From Echinicola rosea (GTDB lineage: Bacteria > Bacteroidota > Bacteroidia > Cytophagales > Cyclobacteriaceae): 64,000 nucleotides of DNA. Both the position numbers and the translations under genes were made by a program. The notes below the pieces were generated by a model that worked only from the letters and a program-made list of their open reading frames with translations, was not told where the DNA came from and ran no database searches. Numbering within the stretch: position 1 is the first letter of the stretch; each line of letters opens with the position of its first letter. This document shows, in pieces, positions 50,861 to 59,710 of this stretch. The stretch lies in assembly GCF_005281475.1 (NCBI RefSeq), contig NZ_CP040106.1, positions 1,369,501 through 1,433,500 on the forward strand, given 5' to 3'.

Positions 50861-53800
50861 TCATACTCTGAGGTAGGTTTTTATGGTGGCAGGGAAATTT
50901 CTGTACCGCAAAATAGCCCCGATGGAAATGACCAATAAAATGGCCACGCACCAATACACCCACGATGGAATGGGCACAGGGTCGCCTTTTGCGTAGGAGT
51001 GCAAGCCAGAAAGGTAATAGTTGACCCCGAAGGATGTCATGATGATGGAGGCAAATGCCCAGAGACTGGCCAGCTGATAGACCATAAAGTTTTTTAGGCC
51101 CGGAATCAACCGCAGGTGCAGTACACTGGCATATACGAGAATGGAAATCAGCGCCCAAGTTTCCTTTGGGTCCCAAGCCCAGTAGCGTCCCCAGCTTTCA
51201 TTGGCCCAGACGCCGCCCAAGAAAGTACCGATGGTGAGCAAAAACAGCCCAATGGTAATGGCCATTTCATTGACAATGGTCAGCTCCAGCAAGCTTCTCC
51301 ACCAGTTGGCAAGGGGGCTTTTGGGGGAGAAAATCAGCAAAATCATGCTGAGCAAGGCCATGACAGCGGCGAGTGCCAAGGGTGCGTAGCTGCTTACGAT
51401 GATCGCCACATGGATCTTAAGCCAGTAGGAATGCAGCACAGGCATGAGGTTGGTGATCTCCGGATTGAGCCATTCCAAAAAGGCTACGAATAGCAAAGTA
51501 CCCGAAAATAGCAACCCTAGTGGTACTGTAAACCTGGACTTTCGTGAAAAAAGCAACCCGAAAAGCAAAACTCCCCAGCCCACGAATACGAGCATTTCGA
51601 ACCCGTCACTCCAAGGAGGATGCTGTGCGATGTACCAGCGAAGACCCAGATGAAAGGTGAAGGCAAGCATACCCAACCCACTCAATACCATTCCTGCTCT
51701 CCAGAGCCTTTTGGTCCACTTATTTTCGGTAAATGTCTGCCAGATGGCTATTCCTAGCATAACAATTCCTAGCAACCAGAAGATGCCGAAAAGCCGATTG
51801 CCAAGGTTGAGCTGGTTATAAAACCGTTCGGCCTGTAGCCGTCGGTCATCGGGATAGACCGCTTCGCCAGCTTTGCGCTGGTACAAGTCGATGTATTCTA
51901 GGGATTCATTTGCTTTTTGCCAATTGTCAGTTTCCAGTCCTTGCTGTAGCCCCTGTAGATAAATGCCTGTAATATGCCGCACGAATTTCACATCCTCCTC
52001 AGGGAAATTTTGGGTGGAATTGTCCCGGGTAAACCAAGTGTGGTTTTCATCCAAGCGGTTGGGGAAGAGTTTGAGGAAATCACCTGTGAGCAGTCCGAAG
52101 AAAATGTTAAACCGTTCATCTACTTTGAGAAGTTCATTGTCGCCTTCATTTCGCTCAGAGGGTTTGAGCAGGTTGGCTTTTTCTACCTTTGCCTGCAACT
52201 TATATTGAACTTCATCATCTACAAAATCCAAAAAGCTCACTTTGCCCGATGCGGGCAGTTCCAAGGCCTCATAGATATGAAGACCTTTTTGCTTATCTAT
52301 TTTGATGATCGGAAGGCTGCCCATCATTTCTGGGTACATCTGTATGGCCAGCAAAAATTGCTCGGGGCTCAGCTCCAACTGCTCATCTTCCAAAGTGATG
52401 GTGGATTTTCCGTTCAGTTTACGGACGATTTCATTGGCCAGGGTGCCCAGGGGTTTCATTCTGCCGTCCAAATCCTGAACGACCAATTGCCCATACATGT
52501 TGGCCTGCTTTTCAGGCACCACCCACGCGGCCGTTTTGGGCATTTCTTGAGCGATATTGGTACCACTCAGGAAAATCAACAGCAGGGGCGCTACTTTTTT
52601 GATTTTTTGGAGGTGCTTGTTGAGGTACTGGAAGCGGCTGTTGAGTGTAAAAAGGGTGAAGAACATCCCCAAGCCAAGCAGGAAATAGCCGATATAGGTC
52701 AATGTACTGCCCAGTTTGTCCTGATTGATGGAGAGTACTGTTCCCTGCTCATCTGTATCGTAAGAGGCTTGGTAGAAGCGGTAGCCACCGTGATCAAGTA
52801 CATTGTTCATGTAGATTCTAAAATCAAAGGATTGCTCCTTATCTTCGACCATTACCTTACTGGCATAGCTGGAGGGGCTCTGGCTGCCGGGATAGCGCTG
52901 CATTTCAAAGTCCTTCAAGTACAAGGAAAAAGGCAGCTGCCGGGCCTTGGGGCCATAGGTAAATTGGTAGTTTTTACCTTGATAAGTGAAGTGGTTCCAA
53001 GAGGGGTTAAGCTTTACTGACTGTACATGGTTTTTTTGGAGGATATTTCCGGTTTTGTCCAGTACTTCTAAGGCCACCACATCGGGGAGCTGCTCGGCCA
53101 GTTTCGGATCTTTTTCTTCCACATAGGCCAGTTGGCTGCCTTCGTAGGTGGCCTTGATGAGGAAAGCCCCATTTTCCCATTGGTAGAGACTCCGAAGCTT
53201 TAGGGGCTTTGTTTCCCCAGCATGGAGGACGCCCAGGTTTTGGTTGCTCATCTGCATGACTTGTAGGTGCACATCAGTGCTGATCATCCAGCTGCTGTCA
53301 CCTTTATAGATTTTGATGGGGTGGGCTGCTTGTGGTTGTGTGGCCAGGTGAAGCTCCTTCATGGGGAGGCTTTTGCCGATAGGCAAGATGATGTCTTCCC
53401 GCCCTTCTCCTAGGGTAAGCGCGATGTCCAGGTAATCTTCTTCCCCTTTTTCAAATGTCGGACGGCCGTGAGGAATATAATCGCTAATGCGGATTTTCAG
53501 CCCATTACTATTGGGCACAGCCACTTCCTGTGGCCGGAATGTTTGACTGGTGAGCTTGATGGGTTTTTGGAAGTGTTGGGAATTGTCCGGATCGTTTTGT
53601 TGTACCTGTAAGTATTTTTCTTGGGTAAAGTAGATGTTTTGGGCTTGCCCTTCCCGGATGTGAATGGTACCCGTATGGCTAAAATACCGGGTAATGCCCG
53701 CGCCAATGATCACCACGATAAAGGCGACATGAAAAAGTCCGATGGGCCATTTTTGACGGCTAAACAAATGATATCGTTTGATGTTGGCGACGAAGTTGAC

Positions 53801-53971
53801 GGCGAGCAGGACCATGACCATTTCAAACCACCAGGATTCGTAGATGACCGCCCATGCCACTGCCGTACCGAAGTCATTTTCCATAAACGTGGCCACTGCC
53901 ATGGCGGTGGCAAAGGTAAGCAGTAAAAGAAGCATGAACTTGCTTGATACCAGCAACTTTAAAAATCGCAT
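50861..53971 (-). CDS. Fused cytochrome c biogenesis protein CcsBA (NrfI-like)
   Basis: The 1036-residue protein joins a ResB/CcsB part (helices in the first 100 residues, a large extracytoplasmic domain and one more helix near 425) with a CcsA part holding the tryptophan-rich heme loop WAWDPKETW at 931-939. It delivers heme to the outside and attaches it to CxxCH motifs (System II). It lies 72 bp after nrfA in the same direction. In Wolinella the fused NrfI of the nrfHAIJ operon is needed for heme attachment at the CxxCK site of NrfA, so the same job is likely here. Confidence 0.92.
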   Translation of the reverse strand: MRFLKLLVSSKFMLLLLLTFATAMAVATFMENDFGTAVAWAVIYESWWFEMVMVLLAVNFVANIKRYHLFSRQKWPIGLFHVAFIVVIIGAGITRYFSHTGTIHIREGQAQNIYFTQEKYLQVQQNDPDNSQHFQKPIKLTSQTFRPQEVAVPNSNGLKIRISDYIPHGRPTFEKGEEDYLDIALTLGEGREDIILPIGKSLPMKELHLATQPQAAHPIKIYKGDSSWMISTDVHLQVMQMSNQNLGVLHAGETKPLKLRSLYQWENGAFLIKATYEGSQLAYVEEKDPKLAEQLPDVVALEVLDKTGNILQKNHVQSVKLNPSWNHFTYQGKNYQFTYGPKARQLPFSLYLKDFEMQRYPGSQSPSSYASKVMVEDKEQSFDFRIYMNNVLDHGGYRFYQASYDTDEQGTVLSINQDKLGSTLTYIGYFLLGLGMFFTLFTLNSRFQYLNKHLQKIKKVAPLLLIFLSGTNIAQEMPKTAAWVVPEKQANMYGQLVVQDLDGRMKPLGTLANEIVRKLNGKSTITLEDEQLELSPEQFLLAIQMYPEMMGSLPIIKIDKQKGLHIYEALELPASGKVSFLDFVDDEVQYKLQAKVEKANLLKPSERNEGDNELLKVDERFNIFFGLLTGDFLKLFPNRLDENHTWFTRDNSTQNFPEEDVKFVRHITGIYLQGLQQGLETDNWQKANESLEYIDLYQRKAGEAVYPDDRRLQAERFYNQLNLGNRLFGIFWLLGIVMLGIAIWQTFTENKWTKRLWRAGMVLSGLGMLAFTFHLGLRWYIAQHPPWSDGFEMLVFVGWGVLLFGLLFSRKSRFTVPLGLLFSGTLLFVAFLEWLNPEITNLMPVLHSYWLKIHVAIIVSSYAPLALAAVMALLSMILLIFSPKSPLANWWRSLLELTIVNEMAITIGLFLLTIGTFLGGVWANESWGRYWAWDPKETWALISILVYASVLHLRLIPGLKNFMVYQLASLWAFASIIMTSFGVNYYLSGLHSYAKGDPVPIPSWVYWCVAILLVISIGAILRYRNFPATIKTYLRV

Positions 53972-54043
53972 AGAGAAGTAATTACTTTAGCAATGGTAAA
54001 TTGGATATTGGCAATCAATAACGGATTTTTAGGGAGTTTGAGT

Positions 54044-55537
54044 TTATTCATTGGAGATCATCTCTATCGAGTAGCCGGCCTCTCTTTTTTTGCCTTCTTC
54101 CAGCCATTTAGGAACGACCTCTTCGAGAAATTGTGCCTTATCTGCCCGCTCCTTCTCCATGTCCATGCCGATGTACGCTTGGAGGGCTTCGGTGTCGTTA
54201 AAATCCGGCATTTCCACAGGTTTGTTATGTCCTAGATCAGCCAAGAGCCTGGCCAATTGGAGCCGGGATTCTTCGATGATGGAGGTTCCCGAGGTGACGA
54301 TGCTGCTCGTCGGCAGTGGGGCATGGAAGGCCGCTCCGTGAGAGGCCACGGCATAATCCCATCGCCACTGGGCATGGCGGATACCTTCTTGGATAGGCGC
54401 CATCTGTTCTTCTGTAGCACCGAGTTCCCAAGCTTTGCCTGCTTCGATATGGGCTTTGGCGATAAGCTGCATAAGTTTTTGGGATCCCTTTTTGATGGTA
54501 CGTTGCCGGTCATAGACATCGGTAATGAGGTCTTCTTTCTTCTCTCGGTGGCAGACAAAACAGGAATTTTCGACGTTGCTCAGTGGTGAGCCGATATGGT
54601 GATCGGTGAATTTTTGCCCACCTTCTGTCTTATAAGGCATATGACAATCGGCACAGGATACGCCCCTTTTAGCATGTACACCCAGAGAAAAGAGCTCATA
54701 ATCCGGGTGCTGGGCTTTCAGCATGCGGGTTTTGCTGATCGGGTGTACCCAGTCGGCGAAGTCCAACTTGTCGTAGTAGGATTCGACGGATTCGACATCC
54801 ATGCCGTCTTTCCAGGGAAACGTAAGGTATTGGGCTCCTTTTTTATCCGGTGCATTTTTATCGAAGTAATATTCCACATGGCATTGGGCGCATACGAGGC
54901 TTCGCATTTGTTGGTGACTGGCTGCATTGATGTCTTTTCCCATGGCTTCGAAGGCTTCCACTAGGGCAGGTCGCGTGATCGTGAGGTTCATGGTTTCGGG
55001 GTTATGGCAGTCTGCACAGCCGATCGGGTTGATCACTTCCGCGCCTAGGTCAGACCATTTTTTACTGTAAAATTCCGTCACACCAATTTCTTTCATCAGT
55101 CGGGGTACATCAGGGCTTTTGCAGGTCCAGCACGTGCTGGGCATAGGGCCTTCTCCCGGTTCCATAGGGCCACCTGTCCGGAGTATCTGACGGATGTCTT
55201 CTACCGCATGGGCGTGTCCCTTGGGCTGGTTGTATTCCTTGCTGAAGGCATATCCTGCCCAAAGGATTACGAGCTCGGGATCTTCTTCCAGCACGGCGAC
55301 ATGCCCAGAAGTATTGTACATGCTATGAAAACTGGTGTCCTTGGTTTTCATGTACGACTGGTATTGCCTGGGGTAGTTCAGCCCCCAAATGGAATCCCGG
55401 GGTTCGATATTTCCTATTTCTACTTTTGGCTGATAGGCATATTTGGCTTCGTTTTTTCTGTCCATAATGGAGTAGGCCAACATGGCCAATAAGAAGACCA
55501 CTACTGCCGTGATTAAAAAGAGAATCCAGTTTTTCAT
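54044..55537 (-). CDS. nrfA: Ammonia-forming cytochrome c nitrite reductase, catalytic subunit
   Basis: The 497-residue protein has an N-terminal signal anchor and five heme sites: CWTCK at 136-140, which is the Lys-ligated catalytic heme, and CADCH (174-178), CAQCH (216-220), CADCH (295-299) and CFVCH (326-330). The CxxCK site and total length define NrfA. It reduces nitrite to ammonia with six electrons in the periplasm, for respiration or detoxification. nrfH lies 4 bp upstream and gives the electrons; the fused CcsBA downstream likely inserts the hemes. Confidence 0.97.
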   Translation of the reverse strand: MKNWILFLITAVVVFLLAMLAYSIMDRKNEAKYAYQPKVEIGNIEPRDSIWGLNYPRQYQSYMKTKDTSFHSMYNTSGHVAVLEEDPELVILWAGYAFSKEYNQPKGHAHAVEDIRQILRTGGPMEPGEGPMPSTCWTCKSPDVPRLMKEIGVTEFYSKKWSDLGAEVINPIGCADCHNPETMNLTITRPALVEAFEAMGKDINAASHQQMRSLVCAQCHVEYYFDKNAPDKKGAQYLTFPWKDGMDVESVESYYDKLDFADWVHPISKTRMLKAQHPDYELFSLGVHAKRGVSCADCHMPYKTEGGQKFTDHHIGSPLSNVENSCFVCHREKKEDLITDVYDRQRTIKKGSQKLMQLIAKAHIEAGKAWELGATEEQMAPIQEGIRHAQWRWDYAVASHGAAFHAPLPTSSIVTSGTSIIEESRLQLARLLADLGHNKPVEMPDFNDTEALQAYIGMDMEKERADKAQFLEEVVPKWLEEGKKREAGYSIEMISNE

Positions 55538-55541
55538 AGCC

Positions 55542-56192
55542 CTAGTCGTTTGATTCGTGTTGATTGTTTTGTTTTTGCATGGAGGATTTTAGCCAAGCAG
55601 GGATTACCTCCAGGTCTTTGGGAGCATATTCTTTGATGGGTTCGATTTGGTAGCCCACGGAAGAGAGGCTTTTTATCTTGCCGTGGGGAACATCCCGGTG
55701 GCATTCCCAGCAGGTACGGTCAGTGCGCATTTCTTGGTGATTGGCGATGGTGGCCGTCATTCTGGCGTCGGTGACCTGATCTTGGTGGCAGCGAATGCAG
55801 TTGCTTTGGATCACTGCTTGGGAAGGTGCCAAGGCCCTGATCACCTCTGGCTCTTTTCTTAGTGTAAAGATGGATGCGTGGTAAAGCCCGTCTTTTGCCT
55901 TGAAGAAGTACTTGTTGAAGACATTGTCATGTGGCACGTGGCAATCATTGCAATGCGCCACTTCCCTATGGGAGCTGTGCGTCCATGTGATGTACTGGGG
56001 AGTCATCAGGTGGCAGTTGACACAGGCTTGCGGATCATCCGAAAGGTAGGAAGCTGCATTGCTAAGCTTAAGGACATAGATCCCCAACCCCACGATGGCC
56101 GCCACCAGCACAATAGCCGGTCTTCGCCAACGATGCGGTGGAATGAGTTTCCACCGAAACAGTGTTCGTTTTGTGGTTTGCCAAAAACCCAT
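55542..56192 (-). CDS. nrfH: Cytochrome c nitrite reductase small subunit (quinol dehydrogenase)
   Basis: The 216-residue protein has one membrane anchor (AIVLVAAIVGLGIYVL, about 26-41) and four CxxCH heme sites at 57-61, 81-85, 132-136 and 161-165, typical of the NapC/NirT/NrfH family. It oxidises menaquinol and passes electrons to NrfA. The first gene of the nrf unit. The region upstream is AT-rich; no exact promoter or FNR-type site could be named. Confidence 0.96.
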   Translation of the reverse strand: MGFWQTTKRTLFRWKLIPPHRWRRPAIVLVAAIVGLGIYVLKLSNAASYLSDDPQACVNCHLMTPQYITWTHSSHREVAHCNDCHVPHDNVFNKYFFKAKDGLYHASIFTLRKEPEVIRALAPSQAVIQSNCIRCHQDQVTDARMTATIANHQEMRTDRTCWECHRDVPHGKIKSLSSVGYQIEPIKEYAPKDLEVIPAWLKSSMQKQNNQHESND

Positions 56193-56511
56193 GGTTTCTG
56201 CTTTATGTAAAAAAAAAATATTTTACCCATCTGACTGGGCGTTTGACGTAATAGCTTTATCAAGATAGTAAATCTCTACTGCAAATAGTAAAAGTTATTA
56301 GTAATTTTCCTTTAAATCTTAACTTAAATTAGTAATTATGACATAAATCATACTTTAATAATTATAAATCACTTGATTTCGTGTTTAAAGACATTGAAGG
56401 TATCAAAAGGGGCGAATCGTTGTTTTGTTGGGTGTATTGATGGTCGATATGATCAGGGTAATTGCTTTTAACCCCATGAAGTTATTTAATTCAGGCAAAA
56501 AGCGTCAGACC

Positions 56512-56684
56512 GAGCGGAGTCGAGGTCCAACGCCTAGCCTTCGACTCCGCTCAGGCTGGCATCTCTTTACTAATAGTTTAAACCCGCATTATGCACTAGC
56601 CTATCTATTGCGACCTGATCCGCCGCGGCGGACAAAATCAGTTGCTTTGCTGCTGTTTTCGATTTCACCATCCGCCGCGGCGGA
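56512..56684. repeat. Cluster of palindromes upstream of the group II intron
   Basis: A 12-bp perfect inverted repeat (GAGCGGAGTCGA at 56512-56523, TCGACTCCGCTC at 56541-56552) is followed by two copies of the perfect palindrome TCCGCCGCGGCGGA (56619-56632 and 56671-56684). AAACCCGCATTATGCA-TAGCCTATCTATT (56580-56610) is shared with 4302-4331. With R1 copy 3 these fill the 1389-bp gene-free stretch 56193-57581; its first 300 bp are AT-rich and hold the nrfH start region. Confidence 0.65.
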
Positions 56685-56786
56685 TGATTCAATCTCCAAA
56701 CAGCCTGATTCCTTGTAGTTTCAGCTCTTCCCAATAGCTGCACACCTGTGCGCCGTGGCGTAGCGGCGGTTTTTTTTGGTTACTTT

Positions 56787-57379
56787 GTGTGTCCTGAAGT
56801 TCGGGAAACCGGACATGCTATCCAACTGATGTCGAATAGGGCGTTACAACCCTTGGCACGACGGCTGGGACTGGATCAGGCAGACCAGTCAAATTCCCCT
56901 GATGGTGCTGCGCTTTCAAGGCTGTGGTACTGAGCGATCAGAAGGAATGCGTTTCGAAAAGCTGAACGAAAGTGAACCGTTCGATGAAGTGTCGTGAAAA
57001 ATACTTCCTGTCAAAACCGGGGGCTAGAGTAACTTCCGGGACAAAATAGGCAGCGCAGACTGAGAGTTGGCCTATTGGCAGGCGGCATTAAGGCGGCAGG
57101 AGTTCGAAGCAGGCGGTTGGATGGAACAGGAGAACCATCCCCTTTAATAGGGATGGGGCGGATCAGTCCGTAGTAGTGTTGAAAGCTCTGGAAACGGAGA
57201 AAGAGCGAAGGGACTGAGGCAATCAGTTTTAAATGGTTACACAACCTAAAATTAGGGAAGATGGAGTTGTTTGAAACAAAATCTGGAACATCAGATTTGA
57301 TTGCCAAGAGCCGTATGACGGGAGACTGTCACGTACGGTTCTGAGAGAGGCTTGGGCATAGTGCCCAGGCCTACTCGAC
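56787..57379 (+). mobile_element. Group II intron without an internal reading frame (593 nt)
   Basis: The intron starts GTGTGTCC (GUGYG-type 5' end) and ends CTACTCGAC (AY 3' end). Ends are fixed by R1: removing it joins GGTTACTTT to TTTGACCTG, exactly the sequence of the empty R1 copies. Domain V is a canonical 34-nt hairpin at 57308-57341, and domain VI follows with an 11-bp stem and a bulged A at 57373, seven bases before the end. No reverse transcriptase/maturase is encoded; splicing or spread would need one in trans. The class is not determined. Confidence 0.88.
57308..57341 (+). ncRNA. Group II intron domain V
   Basis: The 34-nt hairpin begins GAGCCGTATG and ends CACGTACGGTTC, with the catalytic AGC triad, a two-base bulge and a GAGA (GNRA) tetraloop. 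This is the most conserved part of group II ribozymes and appears intact. Confidence 0.92.
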
Positions 57380-57581
57380 TTTGACCTGAAGCAAAAGATT
57401 AACAAAGGTAAAGAGGTGAAGACCATCTTGGAATTTAGCAGAAAAATAATAGAACCAATATTTCCAAATTCACACTAACTAAACGACATTGATAAAGCGG
57501 GTTAAAGCGTTTTCCCTGTCGATATAATTAACGGTTTTATGAAAACAGATTATATAACTATCTTGGGGAAAAAATCATTAA

Positions 57582-59357
57582 ATGAAGGCAATATTATTTA
57601 CCATTGTAAGCGGCGTTTTTTTTAGTTTTCTGATGGGAAAAGTGATGGCCCAAGGTGCAGAAAGGCCAAATGTGATATTGATCATGACCGATGATCAAGG
57701 TTTTGGCGATTTTGGCTTTACGGGCAACCACCTTGTCCATACGCCGCATTTGGATCAGTTGAAGGAAGAGAGCACCTATTTTGATCAGTTTTATGTTTCG
57801 CCGGTCTGTGCTCCTACCCGAGCGAGTCTTATGACGGGCAGGTATTCGCTGCGGACGGGTATCCGTGACACCTATAATGGTGGAGCGATCATGGCGACTG
57901 AAGAAATCACCCTTCCAGAAATGCTGAAACAAGGAGGGTACCAAACGGGTATTTTTGGTAAGTGGCACCTTGGAGACAACTATCCATCACGCCCCATGGA
58001 TCAGGGGTTTGATGAATCGGTCATCCACCTTTCTGGTGGGATGGGACAGGTGGGAGATGTCACTACCTATTTTAAAGGAGACAGGAGCTATTTTGATCCT
58101 GTGCTATGGCATAATGGCCGTAAGGAAGCTTACCAAGGGTATTGCACAGATATTTTTGCAAGTGAAGCCATTGATTTTATGGAGAATTCCCTCAAATCAG
58201 GGCAAGAACCCTTCTTTTGTTATCTGTCATTTAATGCTCCACATACGCCTTTGCAGGTGCCCGATAAATACTACCAAAAATACAAAGATATCGACCCGAC
58301 AGCTGGCTTTGATTCGGGCAGGGGCGATTTTCCGGAGATGACCGAAGAGGACAAAGAGGCTGCCAGAAAAGTCTATGCCATGGTCGAAAACATTGACGAT
58401 AACCTTGGGAAGGTTTTTGACAAGCTGCGTGATTGGGGGATTGAAGAGAATACCATCGTGATCTTTATGACGGACAATGGTCCCCAGCATTATCGCTACC
58501 TGTCAGGGATGCGTGGGAAAAAGGCTACCGTTTACCGGGGGGGAGTCAGGACACCTTTCTTGTTGAGGTACCCGGCCAAACATTCTGGTGGTATTACCAT
58601 CAGCACTCCCGGGGTCCATATGGATGTGATGCCTACGCTGGCCGAACTTTGCCAGGTTACATTGCCATCGGATAGGACAATAGACGGTAATAGCTTGGTG
58701 CCACTAATCGATGGAGAGCAGGTGGATTGGGCCGATCGGCCATTGTTCTTTTATTGGACCAGAAGATATCCAGAGCTTTACCAAAATATGGCCGTGCAGC
58801 AAGGTGAATTTAAACTTGTGGGCCATGCAGACTATGATGCTACTCATAAGGATTTTGAACTTTTCGAGATGGGCACCGACCCCGGTGAACATACCAACAT
58901 TAACCTTAAAAACTCCACAAAGGCAAAAATGCTGAAAGGAGCCATGGACAGTATTTATCAGGAGCTTATTCAATCGCCCCATCTTCTTCACCAGCCCCCG
59001 ATCGTAATCGGCAGTGCAGCGGAAAACCCTTCTATACTCAACAGAAATGATGCGGGTGGTGATCGTGGTATTTGGAGCCAAGAAGATATTTATGGAAAGT
59101 GGTATGTCAATGCAAAACCCGGTACTTATACCATGAAGTTTCGATTTCTAAACCCGGTACCAGAAGGAGGTCAAATGACCCTTGAGGTAGGATCACGCGT
59201 ATTTCGGATGGAAAACCCATCCAAAGGAGAATGGATCGTCATGGATAATGTAACGTTGGAGGAAATGGAAGGTGACTTTATCCCATTTTATACCCATAAT
59301 GGCAAACGGATCTTTCCTTTCTGGGTGGAGGTAGAAAATAATACGCTCTCTGAATGA
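57582..59357 (+). CDS. Exported sulfatase (arylsulfatase type, S1 family)
   Basis: The 591-residue protein has a signal peptide (ILFTIVSGVFFSFLMGKVMAQ). The sulfatase motif C-x-P-x-R is Cys76 in CAPTRASLMTGRYSLRTG; this Cys is turned into formylglycine by an anaerobic or aerobic maturase. Metal ligands are Asp37 and Asp38 in IMTDDQGFGD, with MTDNGPQH further on and GIFGKWHLGD for the second signature. A beta domain ends the protein. It removes sulfate esters from a glycan or small molecule in the periplasm. No maturase or SusCD is adjacent. Confidence 0.93.
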   Translation: MKAILFTIVSGVFFSFLMGKVMAQGAERPNVILIMTDDQGFGDFGFTGNHLVHTPHLDQLKEESTYFDQFYVSPVCAPTRASLMTGRYSLRTGIRDTYNGGAIMATEEITLPEMLKQGGYQTGIFGKWHLGDNYPSRPMDQGFDESVIHLSGGMGQVGDVTTYFKGDRSYFDPVLWHNGRKEAYQGYCTDIFASEAIDFMENSLKSGQEPFFCYLSFNAPHTPLQVPDKYYQKYKDIDPTAGFDSGRGDFPEMTEEDKEAARKVYAMVENIDDNLGKVFDKLRDWGIEENTIVIFMTDNGPQHYRYLSGMRGKKATVYRGGVRTPFLLRYPAKHSGGITISTPGVHMDVMPTLAELCQVTLPSDRTIDGNSLVPLIDGEQVDWADRPLFFYWTRRYPELYQNMAVQQGEFKLVGHADYDATHKDFELFEMGTDPGEHTNINLKNSTKAKMLKGAMDSIYQELIQSPHLLHQPPIVIGSAAENPSILNRNDAGGDRGIWSQEDIYGKWYVNAKPGTYTMKFRFLNPVPEGGQMTLEVGSRVFRMENPSKGEWIVMDNVTLEEMEGDFIPFYTHNGKRIFPFWVEVENNTLSE

Positions 59358-59442
59358 GTCGAGGCCCCAAAGTCTCGAAGTCACAACAGGCGGGAAGTCG
59401 GCACCTTAGTTTCCCCAAAGAATACTTAGCGGCATTTTTTTT

Positions 59443-59541
59443 GCCACGAAGTCTCGAAGTCACCAAGGGGGATGAATTGGGATATTTGCGTACTTGGCCT
59501 ATTACTTTGCAAAACACTTAGTGTCTTGGTGCCTTAGTGGC
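59443..59541 (+). repeat. Inverted-repeat intergenic element R3, copy 2
   Basis: Starts GCCACGAAGTCTCGAAGTCACC and ends CTTAGTGTCTTGGTGCCTTAGTGGC, a loose inverted repeat like 9171-9257. A further piece, AAAGTCTCGAAGTCAC, lies at 59369-59384. These words fill much of the 353-bp gap 59358-59710. Confidence 0.6.
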
Positions 59542-59649
59542 TTCTTACTGTTCCCGCATAAGGCAGCGGCTGATTCATCCTATTGTGCGCTATGTTCCTA
59601 TGTAGTTACGCATAAATCATACTCCAAAGTATAATTTTTATAAGTGGTA

Positions 59650-59700
59650 TTGAGTTAAAAACTCAATTTTAGGTGTTCCCGCAGCATAGCTGTCGGAACA
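59650..59700. other. Two hairpins after the beta-barrel gene
   Basis: TTGAGTTAAAAACTCAA (59650-59666) is followed by TTTT, so it can end plus-strand transcription. A second stem, TGTTCC / GGAACA (59674-59700), lies 11 bp from the stop of the minus-strand barrel gene. Their use as terminators is likely but not certain. Confidence 0.45.
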
Positions 59701-59710
59701 ACAGGTGGGG

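Larger units (their letters stand above)
56735..57484 (-). repeat. Dispersed repeat R1, copy 3 (reversed, split by a group II intron)
   Basis: On the minus strand the flanks read as R1: TTTCTGCTAAATTCC...TTTACCTTTGTTA...GCTTCAGGTCAAA on the right of the intron, and AGTAACCAAAA...CGCTACGCCACGGCGCACAG on the left. The left part keeps the 22 bp found only in copy 1. The match to R1 stops soon after CTATTGG (near 56735), so this copy is partial. It lacks the GGGCAG segment before TTATTTTTCT, a small deletion. Confidence 0.75.

Noticed and set aside
51974..53020. 348-codon open frame on the plus strand, antisense to the fused CcsBA gene
   Set aside because: It lies wholly inside the recognised gene, shows no family motif, and its composition is that of a reverse-complement shadow.
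56193..56300. FNR/CRP-like site TTGAC...ATCAA upstream of nrfH
   Set aside because: The half sites are 11 bp apart, not the 4-6 bp expected, so the match is not convincing.
56787..57379. Structured non-coding RNA other than an intron (for example tmRNA or RNase P)
   Set aside because: Domain V/VI and the precise empty-site comparison identify a group II intron.
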